Assembly (NCBI RefSeq): GCF_026000775.1
Contig: NZ_AP026830.1
Coordinates: 2,193,056-2,257,055, forward strand
DNA length: 64,000 nucleotides
Direction: 5' to 3'
Source of the DNA: Vulcanisaeta souniana JCM 11219
GTDB taxonomy: Archaea > Thermoproteota > Thermoprotei > Thermoproteales > Thermocladiaceae
The position numbers and the translations under genes are program-made. This document shows, in pieces, positions 25,359-34,275 of the stretch (position 1 is the first letter of the stretch; every line of letters begins with the position of its first letter). A model generated the notes under the pieces. It was given only the letters and a program-made list of their open reading frames with translations, was not told the origin of the DNA and searched no databases.

Positions 25359-26633
25359 GTGGTTGTTGTATTAAGGCGGTTGTCGCTTGAGGATTATGGC
25401 CCCTTTACTAAGCTTGATGTCGAGCTTGGCGATATCACGATATTCGTTGGTAGGAATAACACGGGCAGAAGCACGGCACTGGAAGCCATTACATTACTCC
25501 TCTCATCAATCAACAACTTTAGGGTAATAACATCCAGCATTGACGTGCTTTCGAACCTTGGGTTAAGGAGCAGGTACTTAATTAATTTGAGGAGTAATAA
25601 AGGTGTTGCGGTTGTTTCCGGCGATGTGGTTAGCCAGGGCATGAAGCATAGTATTGAGGTGATGGTAATCAGGGGCATTAATGGGCTGGGTGATCTCCGT
25701 GATAACGCGGTACGAGAGATCATTAGATCAATTACTGAATTAACACCGACATCTCAGAAAATACTTATGGAGGCATTTCATCGAGTATTACGGGAACGTA
25801 AGGATGGTAAGGATATTACTGAGGCGTTTAAGGAGTTTGTTGATGGTGTGATTTCCGTACTTAATAATCGTGTAGATGATTTGTTAGTGAATGCCGTTTT
25901 CGTAAGTACGTATATTGATGGTGAATTACTCAATGCTGCATTACTACCCTTAAGTGGAGTAAGGGTTAGTGAAGATATAATTGATAAGTTAAAGGAACTA
26001 GGATTGAGTTCTTCCGAAGCCAGGAGATTATTGAATATTCAATTGGGGAAAGTTATTTCGGGAGGTCGGATTATTCTCACTAGTAAAAAGTTGAATGTTG
26101 AACCAATACGTGTTCAGCACTTGTCGTTACACCCATTTTTAATAGATGATTTACCCCCTGATAAGCAGACGGAATTGATTGACCTATTGAGGAAGGAGAT
26201 TCGTTATTTCTATGATTATAGGGGTGGGCAGGTTATTCTTAATTTTGATGGTAGTAGGGTCTCCGTACCCTACGCCCTGATGGGTGATGGCTTTAAGGCC
26301 TTGGTTAGGATGCTCGGTCTCATTGTCATGGGCGTTGACGTTACCCTGATTGATGAACCAGAGGCTCATTTACACCCTGGCTTTATGGAGGTGATTACTA
26401 AGTACATGGTTGAGCCCAGGTTCCTTGATCGTATTCAGTTCGTGATGGCAACACAGTCACTTGAGTTCCTCGACTACTTGCTTAGAGCGGCTGAAAAAAG
26501 CGGTGTCCTTGGTAGGGTTAGGCTTGTTAGGCTCTACTTGATGCCTAATGGTAGTATTGATTATGAGCAGTTGAGTGGTGAGGAGGCGTATGAAGAGATG
26601 GATGAACTCAAGTCGGACCTCAGGGGTCCCTAG
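25359..26633 (+). CDS. ABC-type AAA ATPase, OLD/AriA-like, with Arg in Walker A
   Basis: 424 residues from GTG 25359, with a TATA ttttaact about 26 nt before. RecF/SMC-like: N-terminal FGPFTK-type strand then Walker A GRNNTGRST (about residues 32-40), where the usual Lys is Arg. The long middle is helical. The C-terminal lobe has a signature-like MGDGFKALVRM, Walker B VTLIDEPEAHLHP (about 334-346), and TQSLEFLDYLL where the switch His is replaced by Ser-Leu. The next gene, a TOPRIM protein, overlaps by about 32 bp. Family members act in phage defence (OLD, PARIS), but this one is uncharacterised. Confidence 0.75.
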   Translation: MVVVLRRLSLEDYGPFTKLDVELGDITIFVGRNNTGRSTALEAITLLLSSINNFRVITSSIDVLSNLGLRSRYLINLRSNKGVAVVSGDVVSQGMKHSIEVMVIRGINGLGDLRDNAVREIIRSITELTPTSQKILMEAFHRVLRERKDGKDITEAFKEFVDGVISVLNNRVDDLLVNAVFVSTYIDGELLNAALLPLSGVRVSEDIIDKLKELGLSSSEARRLLNIQLGKVISGGRIILTSKKLNVEPIRVQHLSLHPFLIDDLPPDKQTELIDLLRKEIRYFYDYRGGQVILNFDGSRVSVPYALMGDGFKALVRMLGLIVMGVDVTLIDEPEAHLHPGFMEVITKYMVEPRFLDRIQFVMATQSLEFLDYLLRAAEKSGVLGRVRLVRLYLMPNGSIDYEQLSGEEAYEEMDELKSDLRGP

Positions 26634-27213
26634 CCATGCTTTGATTATACTATGTGAGGGTAAGCACGATTATGAATTTATTAAGGAATTGATCAGTAAG
26701 ATAAACGTTAAGTGTGACGTTAAGGACCAGGGTCCCAGGGATAAGGACTTCATTATTGGGCACGTCGTGGATGGCAAACGGCTTTCTTACGTTCCTATCA
26801 TCATTGAGGGTGGTAAGGATAGGCTTGATGGTAATGTTAGGCTCCTAATTAGTAAGTTACGTTCCGTCCATGGATCATCTACCTGGGTGTTGATTCTGCG
26901 TGATTCCGACTCTAATGATGCAGATAGCGCCTTCGATAAATTAAGGCGTGATATTGTCAGCCTCATTAATAACCCCTCTAAGTTTTTGCTATATAAACCG
27001 AGCATGGATTGCGGGCAAGGAATCCGTGTGGGGTCCTTCGTGTACTATGACTGTGACTTGAAATATATGGATGGCGTTGTCCATTTTCGGTTTATCTTTG
27101 TGGTTCCATCTCTGGAGGTTTTTCTTCGTAATTATGAGTATGTTAATGATGATTCAAGACTTCATTATGCCATTGATAAAGCCCTTAGTGATCCAGGAAT
27201 AGTAATGCAGTAG
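26602..27213 (+). CDS. TOPRIM-domain protein (OLD/AriB/DUF3226-like)
   Basis: About 203 residues from ATG 26602; GTG 26575 and ATG 26590 are alternatives. The start overlaps the ATPase end in another frame. TOPRIM motif: IILCEGKHDYEFIKELI (catalytic Glu, then HDY), and LILRDSDSNDADSA, the D-x-D metal pair. A C-terminal beta-rich segment (VHFRFIFVVPSLEVFL) follows. TOPRIM domains cut or nick DNA or RNA in OLD and PARIS systems. In single-chain OLD proteins the ATPase and TOPRIM are fused; here they are separate genes, like AriA-AriB. The tail is shorter than most AriB. Confidence 0.65.
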   Translation: MNSSRTSGVPSHALIILCEGKHDYEFIKELISKINVKCDVKDQGPRDKDFIIGHVVDGKRLSYVPIIIEGGKDRLDGNVRLLISKLRSVHGSSTWVLILRDSDSNDADSAFDKLRRDIVSLINNPSKFLLYKPSMDCGQGIRVGSFVYYDCDLKYMDGVVHFRFIFVVPSLEVFLRNYEYVNDDSRLHYAIDKALSDPGIVMQ

Positions 27214-27280
27214 ATATCTTTAGGGGTGCAGTCGGTTCATGCTTGTTTGATGAGTATTAGGGTTTTGGTTTCTTTTGTTT

Positions 27281-28762
27281 TTATGTTTCCCTTACCTTGA
27301 TTAGTATTGGTTTTCTCAGTGGGTTCATTAGGCCTGCCACGAAGAATTCCCTAGTGCCTAATTGGGCTAGGGTTGCCTCGCTCACGTCAGCCAGGTCCAT
27401 GTATGCGGCTATCTCCCTGAGATCACCCTGGGCGCTTAACCTGCTGAAGAATATTGTGCCGAGGTTAGCCCTAATGCTTGCTCTAATGTCCCTGGTTATT
27501 CTTTGGCTTGCTGTGATTAGTGATAGGCCCCACTTGCGGCCTTCCCTGGCTGTGGTCTCGATGGCGTCGCCGCAGATAGTCCATTCATTCTCAGGTACGT
27601 AGTTCTGAGCCTCATCGATGACGAAGACTAGGTCTAGCGGTGACTTGCTGGCTTTAACGAGTCTCCAAGCTGCATCAATGACGTCGGCAACAATTGCCTG
27701 CTTAACCACTAACTCAGGGTCAAGGCTCAGGTCAATGGTCACTAGGCTTGAGCTTAATGCCCTGTTGATTATGTCCATGGGCGACAGAGACCTCCTGTTG
27801 AGTTCCTCGAAGAATTCATTCTCTATGAAGTAGTCAATGAAGAGCCTGGCCTTCTCCACAGTGGAGTCCCTGGCGCCCAGTCCCCTCATGCTATCCACCA
27901 AGTGCCTTATGAAGGACATCTTTTCCCACTTCACGGGCTGGCCTACCTGCCTTGACTGATTGTCAAGTTGCGGATCCAATAATTGCGCTGATTGTTGTTT
28001 CTTCATTTTCTTGTCGCTGCTCACGTACGTGATTACGGCTACCTCCAGGTACTCACCGAAGGTCTGCCAATTAAGCCTAGCCTTCTCGGCAATGACAGAG
28101 GCTATTGTGGGTGGTGAGATGGATATCTCCTTAGACGTGATAACTCTATCCTTAAAATACGGCGTGTAATCCACACCACTGTGATCAAAGATGATCACGT
28201 GCTTCCCAACTCTGATCAACTCCTCAACTAATACCTTAACGAGCCTGGATTTACCCACGCCAGTGGCCCCAAATATGCCGATGTGCTGATTGGCAAAGCT
28301 GGCGTCTAGGTTAATGGGCCAACCACTGTACTTATGATTGCCGACATGTATTGATAAGTTGGGCTTCACGTAATCATTGAGGAACTTGCCATCCCTAATC
28401 ACAAAGACCTTAGAGCCTGGTGTTGGTACATGCCTAACCTCAAGCACGGACTTAGTACTCGGTTTTAAAGCTGCGTAGAGCCTAACCATGGCCGACGTGA
28501 AGGGCATGAGTATTGTTTGGTCAAGGACCTCAGGCCTGTCAACGAAGGGTGACCTAACCCTGTCCCTAATTAGTGGTTCGAGTTTTGTCACATTCCTAAT
28601 CACGCCGAGGAGTAGTTCATCTTCGAGGGATGGATCATTAATAATGACGAGTTGTTCCTCTAGGGCCATGTTTTCGTTCTTCTTATAGAATTGAATGGGG
28701 ACTAAACCAACCGATGCACCGCTTGTGGTTATCCCAATCTCTATGCAACACCTATCAAGCAT
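27281..28762 (-). CDS. herA: HerA-like hexameric DNA translocase ATPase
   Basis: 493 residues. N-terminal HAS-type beta barrel (residues 1-120), then HIGIFGATGVGKSRLVKVL (Walker A, about 167-185), IIFDHSGVDY, a long helical insert with RHLVDSMRGLG, Walker B LDLVFVIDEAQNYVPE (about 382-397), and the sensor/arginine-finger region ASQRITRDIRASIRANLG. It is the DUF87 HerA family, which pairs with NurA and Mre11-Rad50 in end resection, or with nucleases in defence; none of those genes is adjacent here. It ends 68 bp from the convergent TOPRIM gene. Confidence 0.85.
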   Translation of the reverse strand: MLDRCCIEIGITTSGASVGLVPIQFYKKNENMALEEQLVIINDPSLEDELLLGVIRNVTKLEPLIRDRVRSPFVDRPEVLDQTILMPFTSAMVRLYAALKPSTKSVLEVRHVPTPGSKVFVIRDGKFLNDYVKPNLSIHVGNHKYSGWPINLDASFANQHIGIFGATGVGKSRLVKVLVEELIRVGKHVIIFDHSGVDYTPYFKDRVITSKEISISPPTIASVIAEKARLNWQTFGEYLEVAVITYVSSDKKMKKQQSAQLLDPQLDNQSRQVGQPVKWEKMSFIRHLVDSMRGLGARDSTVEKARLFIDYFIENEFFEELNRRSLSPMDIINRALSSSLVTIDLSLDPELVVKQAIVADVIDAAWRLVKASKSPLDLVFVIDEAQNYVPENEWTICGDAIETTAREGRKWGLSLITASQRITRDIRASIRANLGTIFFSRLSAQGDLREIAAYMDLADVSEATLAQLGTREFFVAGLMNPLRKPILIKVRET

Positions 28763-29103
28763 ACATGATTTAATCCCAGGAAGACTTATAAATTAAATAC
28801 GTACATAAACCACCAATTACCTATCACAGGATTCATCTCTTTTCCTCAAATAATAAAATCATCACGTGTTTAAAGTTCCGATGCCTTCTGAATAATCTAT
28901 AGGGCGTGAATAATCAATAGACCAGTAGGATTATTACACGGTTTTTCTATAGGTTATTAAATTGAAAATAAGTCATGATTTGCCTATAAATAATATATTT
29001 GTAAACTATAAGATAAGTATTTAATTTCAAAATATTTTAAACTGGTAAAATCTATTGATAAGGGGAAATTTTTTAAAAGGAGAGCAACAATCTATATTTC
29101 ACT
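28763..29103. other. AT-rich divergent promoter region
   Basis: 341 bp between herA and the permease gene, with no gene seen. It contains the herA promoter at its left end and the permease TATA at its right end. No repeats beyond short A/T runs were noticed. Confidence 0.45.
29069..29078 (+). promoter_or_regulatory. TATA box of the permease gene
   Basis: ttttttaaaa follows an A/G-rich element (aaggggaaa) that fits a BRE. Its centre is about 30 nt before ATG 29104, giving a near-leaderless mRNA. Confidence 0.55.
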
Positions 29104-30990
29104 ATGTCAAATCCACCGGAAAGGGGTCCTGAGATAGGCGAAAAGAGTGCAATAAAGAGTGATAAGCAATTAAGGAGAGCCCTGAACCAGTGGGATATTG
29201 CTTTCCTGGTCGTTGGCGCAATGATCGGTAGCGGCTGGTTATTTGGTCCACTTGGTGCAGCATCTACAGCAGGCCCAGCAGCTATACTGTCCTGGTTAAT
29301 AGCTGGCTTCCTAATGATATTCATAGCATTGGCATATGCTGAGATTGGTGGTATGCTACCCAAGACTGGTGGTATCGTTAGGTATCCGCAGTACACACAT
29401 GGCGGTTTCACATCATTCCTAATGGGTTGGGCATACTTCCTGAGCGCCGTCACGGTCGCGCCATCTGAGGCTATAGCAGCTGTGTCGTACATGTCCAGTT
29501 ACTTACCGCAATTAATGTCCAGTGGATTATTAACCCCATTGGGCACTCTCGTGGCCGCTGTTTTAGTGATTTTCTTCTTCTTTCTTAATTGGTATGGTGT
29601 TCATGTCATGGGCAAGACAAATACGGGTGTTGGCTGGTGGAAGCTTCTAATACCAACCCTAACCTTCATCTTATTAATGACGCTTGCAATGCATGCTATT
29701 AATTATTCAGGCCTAGCTGGTGGTTTCATACCGTATGGATGGTCTGCTGTTTTCCTTGCAATACCAACCACCGGTATAGCCTATTCTTACTTAGGTTTTA
29801 GGCAGGGTATTGACTATAGTGGCGAGGCAAGGAAGGCAACTGACGTGGTTTGGGGTACAATAATTGGCTATGTAATTGTCATGTTTATATACGTAATGCT
29901 CCAAGTGGCATTCGTGGGCGCGGTTAATTGGGGTGCCGTTAAGGTTAGTCCAGGTAATTGGCAAGCTCTATATTCCTCAGTACTCAGTAGTGGTCCCTTC
30001 TATGAGATCATGACTACGAGTGGTATAGCCATACTCGCGGGTTTTGCCGTAATACTACTCATAGACGCAATAATATCACCATCAGGTACGGGCTGGATAT
30101 GCATAGGCACAACGGCTAGGACAATATATGGATTAGCAGCTGATGGGCACTTACCGCAGACATTCCTGAGACTAAATAAGTATAGGGTTCCGTTGTGGCC
30201 TATGATAACAGCTTTGGTGCTTGGTTTATTATTCCTGCTGCCATTCCCAACCTGGTTTTCAATATCATCATTCATAACTATGACAACCGTATTCACTTAC
30301 ATAATAAGTGGCCCATCGTTAATGACACTCAGGAAGATGGCACCGAACGCCAATAGACCAATTAAGTTATCCGCCGCTTCAGTCATTGGTGCAATAGCCA
30401 CAATAGCCGCCTTCCTAATTGTTTATTGGTCCACCTTCTACGTCCTATGGTTTGCAATAGCCCTAATACTTGCTGGCTTACCATTGTTTTACATGTACAC
30501 GATGGTTAATAAGTACGGAGCCAGTAGAACAACGGCAATAATCTTAGGGATTATTTACTGGGTGGTCCTAGTACTATCCACATACTTCCTAATATACCTG
30601 CCATTTGCTGCTCCAGCTGGTTGGCCAGCTTCGTCACCGACCACAATGCTTAAGTTTGAACCTACGCACTTAATCGATTTCGTATCATACGTAGTGATAA
30701 TGATTGCAATGGTAGTTGGCTTAACGCTCTATATGGCGTCAACGACTAAAGACCGCGAAACAGCCATGAAGCACATAGGAGCTGGTTGGTGGGTTGTGGC
30801 AACGATATTCTCGGCATACGTGCTATCATTCCTAGGCTCCTTCAGCATATTCCAGACGCCAATTATACCATTCCCGTGGGATACAGTGATAGCGGCATTG
30901 GTAGCCCTTGGGTTATACCTGTATGGTTCATATAGTGGTATATTCACTGAGGACCTTGCGGTTGCATTGAAGGAATTGGGAGGCGTCTAG
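29104..30990 (+). CDS. APC superfamily amino acid permease
   Basis: 628 residues, about 12-14 transmembrane helices. The family signature is at the N-terminus: GAMIGSGWLFGPLGAA (about residues 38-53), followed by PKTGGIVRYPQYTHG and, later, PSGTGWICIGTTAR. Couples uptake of an amino acid or polyamine to ion gradients, substrate unknown. Longer than usual by about 150 residues at the C-terminus, which adds two helices. The cytosolic N-terminus is charged (RGPEIGEKSAIKSDK). Confidence 0.85.
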   Translation: MSNPPERGPEIGEKSAIKSDKQLRRALNQWDIAFLVVGAMIGSGWLFGPLGAASTAGPAAILSWLIAGFLMIFIALAYAEIGGMLPKTGGIVRYPQYTHGGFTSFLMGWAYFLSAVTVAPSEAIAAVSYMSSYLPQLMSSGLLTPLGTLVAAVLVIFFFFLNWYGVHVMGKTNTGVGWWKLLIPTLTFILLMTLAMHAINYSGLAGGFIPYGWSAVFLAIPTTGIAYSYLGFRQGIDYSGEARKATDVVWGTIIGYVIVMFIYVMLQVAFVGAVNWGAVKVSPGNWQALYSSVLSSGPFYEIMTTSGIAILAGFAVILLIDAIISPSGTGWICIGTTARTIYGLAADGHLPQTFLRLNKYRVPLWPMITALVLGLLFLLPFPTWFSISSFITMTTVFTYIISGPSLMTLRKMAPNANRPIKLSAASVIGAIATIAAFLIVYWSTFYVLWFAIALILAGLPLFYMYTMVNKYGASRTTAIILGIIYWVVLVLSTYFLIYLPFAAPAGWPASSPTTMLKFEPTHLIDFVSYVVIMIAMVVGLTLYMASTTKDRETAMKHIGAGWWVVATIFSAYVLSFLGSFSIFQTPIIPFPWDTVIAALVALGLYLYGSYSGIFTEDLAVALKELGGV

Positions 30991-31050
30991 GTAATTTTAA
31001 CATCCAATCACAGGGGTTTCCTTAAAAATACCCCCTTTAATTGTATCCTG

Positions 31051-31713
31051 ATGATATTAAGAAGTACGGGAATTATCCTAGCCCTGGATGTGGAGTGGAG
31101 TGTTGATAGATCCATTGCATTCCTTAATGACCTTAGTGAATTGATTGATGCAGTTAAGGTTGGTTGGTATCAATTACTGAACATGGGTCCGCAGGGAATT
31201 AGGGAACTAACCACTAACGTGGATAAGTACTTCCTGGCAGACCTTAAACTTGGGGATGTGGCTCACATTAATGAATACGTGATTAAAAAGATGCATGAAT
31301 TGGGCATTAATGGCGTAATAATGCATGCAATAACTGGCAGGGAAAACCTAATTACTACCGTGAATACAGCCCATAAACTGGGCGTCGACATATATCTATT
31401 AGTCTCCATGAGCTCTGGTGGTGAGTTGTATGATAGTAACCTCAGGTATAACGTGTCCCTTGGCATGAGTCTCAATGTTAGTGGGTTTATTGTGCCAGCA
31501 ACGAAACCAAGTGTAATAAGGCAGGTAAGGACTATGGTTGGCGGCGGGTACCAGTTATTGTCACCGGGCATTGGTGTTCAGGGTGGTAAACCCGGCTGTG
31601 CCATAGCCAATGGTGCCGATTTCGAGATCATAGGCAGGGCAATAATCAATAGCGAATCACCCAGGAAAGCAGCCCTTGATTTATTAAATTCAATTAGGGG
31701 TGCAGGGTGCTAG
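31051..31713 (+). CDS. pyrF: Orotidine 5'-phosphate decarboxylase
   Basis: 220 residues. Last step of UMP synthesis: decarboxylation of OMP. TIM barrel with LALDVEW at the start, catalytic DLKLGDV (D-x-K-x-x-D, about residues 61-67), MHAITG, then SPGIGVQGG (phosphate loop, about 172-180) and IIGRAI. Length matches archaeal enzymes. TATA-like ccttaaaaat about 26 nt upstream gives a leaderless mRNA. Convergent with the Lrp regulator; no other pyr gene nearby. Confidence 0.93.
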   Translation: MILRSTGIILALDVEWSVDRSIAFLNDLSELIDAVKVGWYQLLNMGPQGIRELTTNVDKYFLADLKLGDVAHINEYVIKKMHELGINGVIMHAITGRENLITTVNTAHKLGVDIYLLVSMSSGGELYDSNLRYNVSLGMSLNVSGFIVPATKPSVIRQVRTMVGGGYQLLSPGIGVQGGKPGCAIANGADFEIIGRAIINSESPRKAALDLLNSIRGAGC

Positions 31714-31715
31714 TT

Positions 31716-32234
31716 TTAATCCGGGAGTACCTTATCAATGGGTATTAATCTATCTCTCCAATCCGACACTAGTTCCAGTACTAGCATGGTCTCGGTCTGC
31801 GCAATGTCTGGATGTGTGGGTAGGTAATTAATCAGGAAGTAACTGAGTTGCCTGAGGTCCTTGGCCCAAACCTTAAGTAGAAGGTCGTAGTGGCCGGTTA
31901 TTACGTAGGCCTCCTCAATCCAGGGAAGCCTCGGATCCTCGTCACTGTCCTTAAGTATCCTCTCCACAAGAACCACCTGGGCAGACTTACCACCACTGGG
32001 CGCACTTCTCCTAACACTAATCAACACATAGGCAAGTAATGAGAAGCCAACCTTAAGCGGATCGATCACAGCTCTGTATGAAGTTATTACCTTATCGTCC
32101 TCGAGCCTAGCCAACCTGGTGGCTACGGTAGTCCTCGGCCTATTTAGGATCTCGGCCAACTTACTTAATTGTAATCTACCGTCTTTCTGAACCTCCTTGA
32201 GTATTTCCTTATCCAGCTTATCTATTATTGTCAT
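31716..32234 (-). CDS. Lrp/AsnC family transcription regulator
   Basis: 172 residues. N-terminal winged helix (LDKEILKEVQKDGRLQLSKL, then NRPRTTVATRLARLE) and C-terminal RAM/ligand-binding domain (EAYVITGHYDLLLKVWAKDL). Binds DNA as dimers/octamers and responds to amino acids or related ligands. A loop with Ser/Gly/Lys (about residues 76-88) is longer than usual. The target could be the permease or pyrF, but no binding site is evident. Confidence 0.88.
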   Translation of the reverse strand: MTIIDKLDKEILKEVQKDGRLQLSKLAEILNRPRTTVATRLARLEDDKVITSYRAVIDPLKVGFSLLAYVLISVRRSAPSGGKSAQVVLVERILKDSDEDPRLPWIEEAYVITGHYDLLLKVWAKDLRQLSYFLINYLPTHPDIAQTETMLVLELVSDWRDRLIPIDKVLPD

Positions 32235-32325
32235 TGTTGGGCAATTAGTTTTTCCTTGTTTTAATTTTTCTGTTATTATGAAGAATAATTATTTTTTAAA
32301 GATTTAATTAAATGAGAATGCTTCA

Positions 32326-32652
32326 TTATGCAGGTGACCAGCTAATCTTGTATTTAGCCTTCCAGTCATTAAACTCCTTCTTTTCAGCATCGCTTAGTGC
32401 CTTACTGAACCTGTACCAGTTGGCCTTGCCCTTGGCTGAGTCCGGAGCCTCACTGGTCTTCCATATGCAGTTCACTGGGCATACTGGTACGCAGCTGAAG
32501 TCGTCCTTACACATGTCCCATATTAGTCTCGCCTTACCGTTCTCGTCAAGTTCCAACGCTTGGTATGGGCATACGCTCACGCATGCACCACAACCGATGC
32601 AGATGTCTTGGTCAACAACAACCTTCTGGAATGGTCCTGTCTTCTCTGCCAT
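32326..32652 (-). CDS. Ferredoxin with two iron-sulfur clusters
   Basis: 108 residues. A canonical [4Fe-4S] motif CIGCGACVSVCP (about residues 18-29) and a second cluster motif built from C-x6-C-x3-C, MCKDDFSCVPVCPVNC (about 47-62). A Trp-rich C-terminal extension of about 45 residues (KANWYRFSKAL...) is specific to archaeal long-chain ferredoxins. Soluble electron carrier for oxidoreductases; possible partner of EtfABCX. Short leader with TATA upstream. Confidence 0.85.
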   Translation of the reverse strand: MAEKTGPFQKVVVDQDICIGCGACVSVCPYQALELDENGKARLIWDMCKDDFSCVPVCPVNCIWKTSEAPDSAKGKANWYRFSKALSDAEKKEFNDWKAKYKISWSPA

Positions 32653-32753
32653 ACGGAATTAAGTCCCTAATTGGGGTCTTAATAACTATTACTATTGATA
32701 CTGCATGAACGTAAGTATGAACATAGAGTATCAATTGATAAATAGAGTAAGTA

Positions 32754-33467
32754 TTATACCCTAAAAAGTCTGGAGAAGTTGTTGGCAATTGATTCCCAAA
32801 GATTATCAATACCAACGCCCTTCAACTGGGCCACGATATTGGCTGCTTCCTTAACCATGGGAGGCTCAAGGGTAATACCCCTATACTCATATGGTCCATC
32901 GCTTTCAAGGAGGATCATGTCAAGCGGCGTCTCCCTAGCCACAACCCTGGACTTCTCCTGAACCTTTATTGCTGCATTAATCGATATGTAATAACCATAA
33001 TCCCTAATCTCCTGAATCAGGTTAAGAGGACCCGTGTACCAATGGAACAACGCTCCATCCACATCAGCCCTCCTAACAATCTCAAGGACATCCACCCAAG
33101 CATCAGGCGCATGGATATTAAGCGGCAGACCATAATCTCTAGCCCAATTAACGAACACTCGAAAGAACTCAACCTGTCTACTGAAGGTCTGGGGAACAAA
33201 TCTCCTATCAAGTCCAACCTCACCAATGCACCTAGCCTCAGATATTAGCTTATCAAGCTGCTTCAGCTCATCAAGTCCAACCTTATCCACATTCCAGGGA
33301 TGAATACCAATACAAGGCACGATATTCTCATAGGTATTTGCTAAATCAATGGTTCTCTTTGACGATGGGTAGTCATCAGAGACCGCAGTAATGGTGATTT
33401 CCCTCACAAACTCAGCAATTCTACTATCCAAAAACTCATGTAGGTGTGTATGAGCATCGTAAAGCAT
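32754..33467 (-). CDS. TatD family metal-dependent hydrolase
   Basis: 237 residues from ATG 33467, chosen because a TATA at 33488-33496 sits 26 nt before it; upstream ATGs at 33473 and 33476 are alternatives. TIM-barrel amidohydrolase ligands: DAHTHLH (start), GIHPWNV, GEVGLDRR, NIHAPDAW, LFHWYTG, and LESDGPYE. The TatD family has 3'-5' DNase/DNA-repair activity. The insertion-free sequence and the ESDGP motif place it with archaeal TatD-like proteins. Confidence 0.85.
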   Translation of the reverse strand: MLYDAHTHLHEFLDSRIAEFVREITITAVSDDYPSSKRTIDLANTYENIVPCIGIHPWNVDKVGLDELKQLDKLISEARCIGEVGLDRRFVPQTFSRQVEFFRVFVNWARDYGLPLNIHAPDAWVDVLEIVRRADVDGALFHWYTGPLNLIQEIRDYGYYISINAAIKVQEKSRVVARETPLDMILLESDGPYEYRGITLEPPMVKEAANIVAQLKGVGIDNLWESIANNFSRLFRV

Positions 33468-33487
33468 CAGCATCATGAAAACACTTG

Positions 33488-33496
33488 TATATTAAA
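33488..33496 (-). promoter_or_regulatory. TATA box fixing the TatD start
   Basis: Minus-strand tttaatata is centred about 26 nt from ATG 33467, which supports the third of three in-frame ATGs as the start of a leaderless mRNA. Confidence 0.5.
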
Positions 33497-33505
33497 GAAT
33501 TATTG

Positions 33506-33952
33506 CTATTGTTCGACCCTGAGTATTTTAGGCTTTGCCTCTGTAACATCTTCATTCCTGCCAATAATAACATACCTAATGGACTTAGCCAAGGGCTTAG
33601 TTTCACCGATATAGACAACATCACCGGGTTTAATATCGATGCATGGAGGAGCCCTAACATGAATTTTTTTCCTTCTCCTTTCATATCTCTTATACTTAGG
33701 GTTGTAGTGTAACCATTCATGAACAACAGTGGCTGATCTACCACGAATACTTTCAACGGTAACAGTAAAGACCTGGCCCCTGACGCTCAGATGACCATGC
33801 CAGGGGCACTCAGGGTCATTACAAACCTTCCTAGGTGGCAAAAGCCAGGGAATACCAACATGCCTAACCCTAACAAACTCACCATTAGGCAACTGAACCT
33901 CCTCACCAGGCCTAGGCCTCTCAGGCAACTCCTTAACAATGACCTCAACCAT
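33506..33952 (-). CDS. rps17: 30S ribosomal protein uS17
   Basis: 148 residues from ATG 33952; the open frame extends to 34108 but crosses a TATA box (about 33974-33982) and the ncRNA candidate. The start is 26 nt from that box (leaderless). The uS17 core GHLSVRGQVFTVTVESIRGR with HEWLHYNPKYKRYERRRKKIHVRAP and PGDVVYIGETKPLAK is clear; the N-terminal CNDPECPWHG zinc-like extension is typical of archaeal members. Standalone copy, away from the main ribosomal operon, which is unusual for uS17. Confidence 0.93.
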   Translation of the reverse strand: MVEVIVKELPERPRPGEEVQLPNGEFVRVRHVGIPWLLPPRKVCNDPECPWHGHLSVRGQVFTVTVESIRGRSATVVHEWLHYNPKYKRYERRRKKIHVRAPPCIDIKPGDVVYIGETKPLAKSIRYVIIGRNEDVTEAKPKILRVEQ

Positions 33953-34010
33953 CAAGCCATGAACAAAGGACCCCTTTAAAACAATTTCTTTTGAGAGGTA
34001 ACACAAAGAC

Positions 34011-34018
34011 TTAAATAT
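34011..34018 (+). promoter_or_regulatory. TATA box upstream of the GC-rich island
   Basis: ttaaatat, with an A-rich element (acaaagac) before it, lies about 26 nt before position 34040 where the GC-rich, structure-forming stretch begins, on the plus strand. Confidence 0.4.
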
Positions 34019-34037
34019 ACAAATGCCACAAGATAGA

Positions 34038-34125
34038 AGGAAGTCCCAGAGAGGACCGAGGCGGTCCCCAATGAATACGGACGGACGAGCCGCGGGGATT
34101 ACGAACATCCCTCCATCACCATTCT
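34038..34125 (+). ncRNA. Unidentified GC-rich structured RNA candidate
   Basis: A stretch of roughly 60 percent G+C stands out in an AT-rich gap. It can form two hairpins: ggacc-gaggc-ggtcc (34053-34067) and gggat-tacgaac-atccc (34096-34112), and the ends gaagga (34035-34040) and tccctcc (34109-34115) can partly pair to close the molecule. A TATA box at 34011-34018 is at the right distance for transcription on this strand. No C/D boxes were found. The identity is open. Confidence 0.4.
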
Positions 34126-34275
34126 AGAACCTATCAAAAGGTATTACTAAGTTACAAACTATGCATCGCGTATTGATGGATTAATACGATTAAACACGTA
34201 ATCACATTGATAAGACAATGATCCAGCATTAAACTATATTGATTAGCTTACACATGCGAAAATAATGATACCTCA

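Noticed and set aside
26575-28762. HerA-NurA end-resection operon
   Set aside because: No NurA, Mre11 or Rad50 gene flanks herA; the neighbour is the TOPRIM gene on the opposite strand.
33953-34108. N-terminal 52-codon extension of the uS17 reading frame
   Set aside because: It crosses a TATA box and the GC-rich RNA candidate, and known uS17 proteins begin near ATG 33952.
34038-34125. Minimal (type T) RNase P RNA, suggested by a GAAGGAAGTCCC segment like conserved region I
   Set aside because: No clear partner for the conserved P4 3' strand or region V was found, and the transcript would be too short. Kept only as an unidentified ncRNA candidate.
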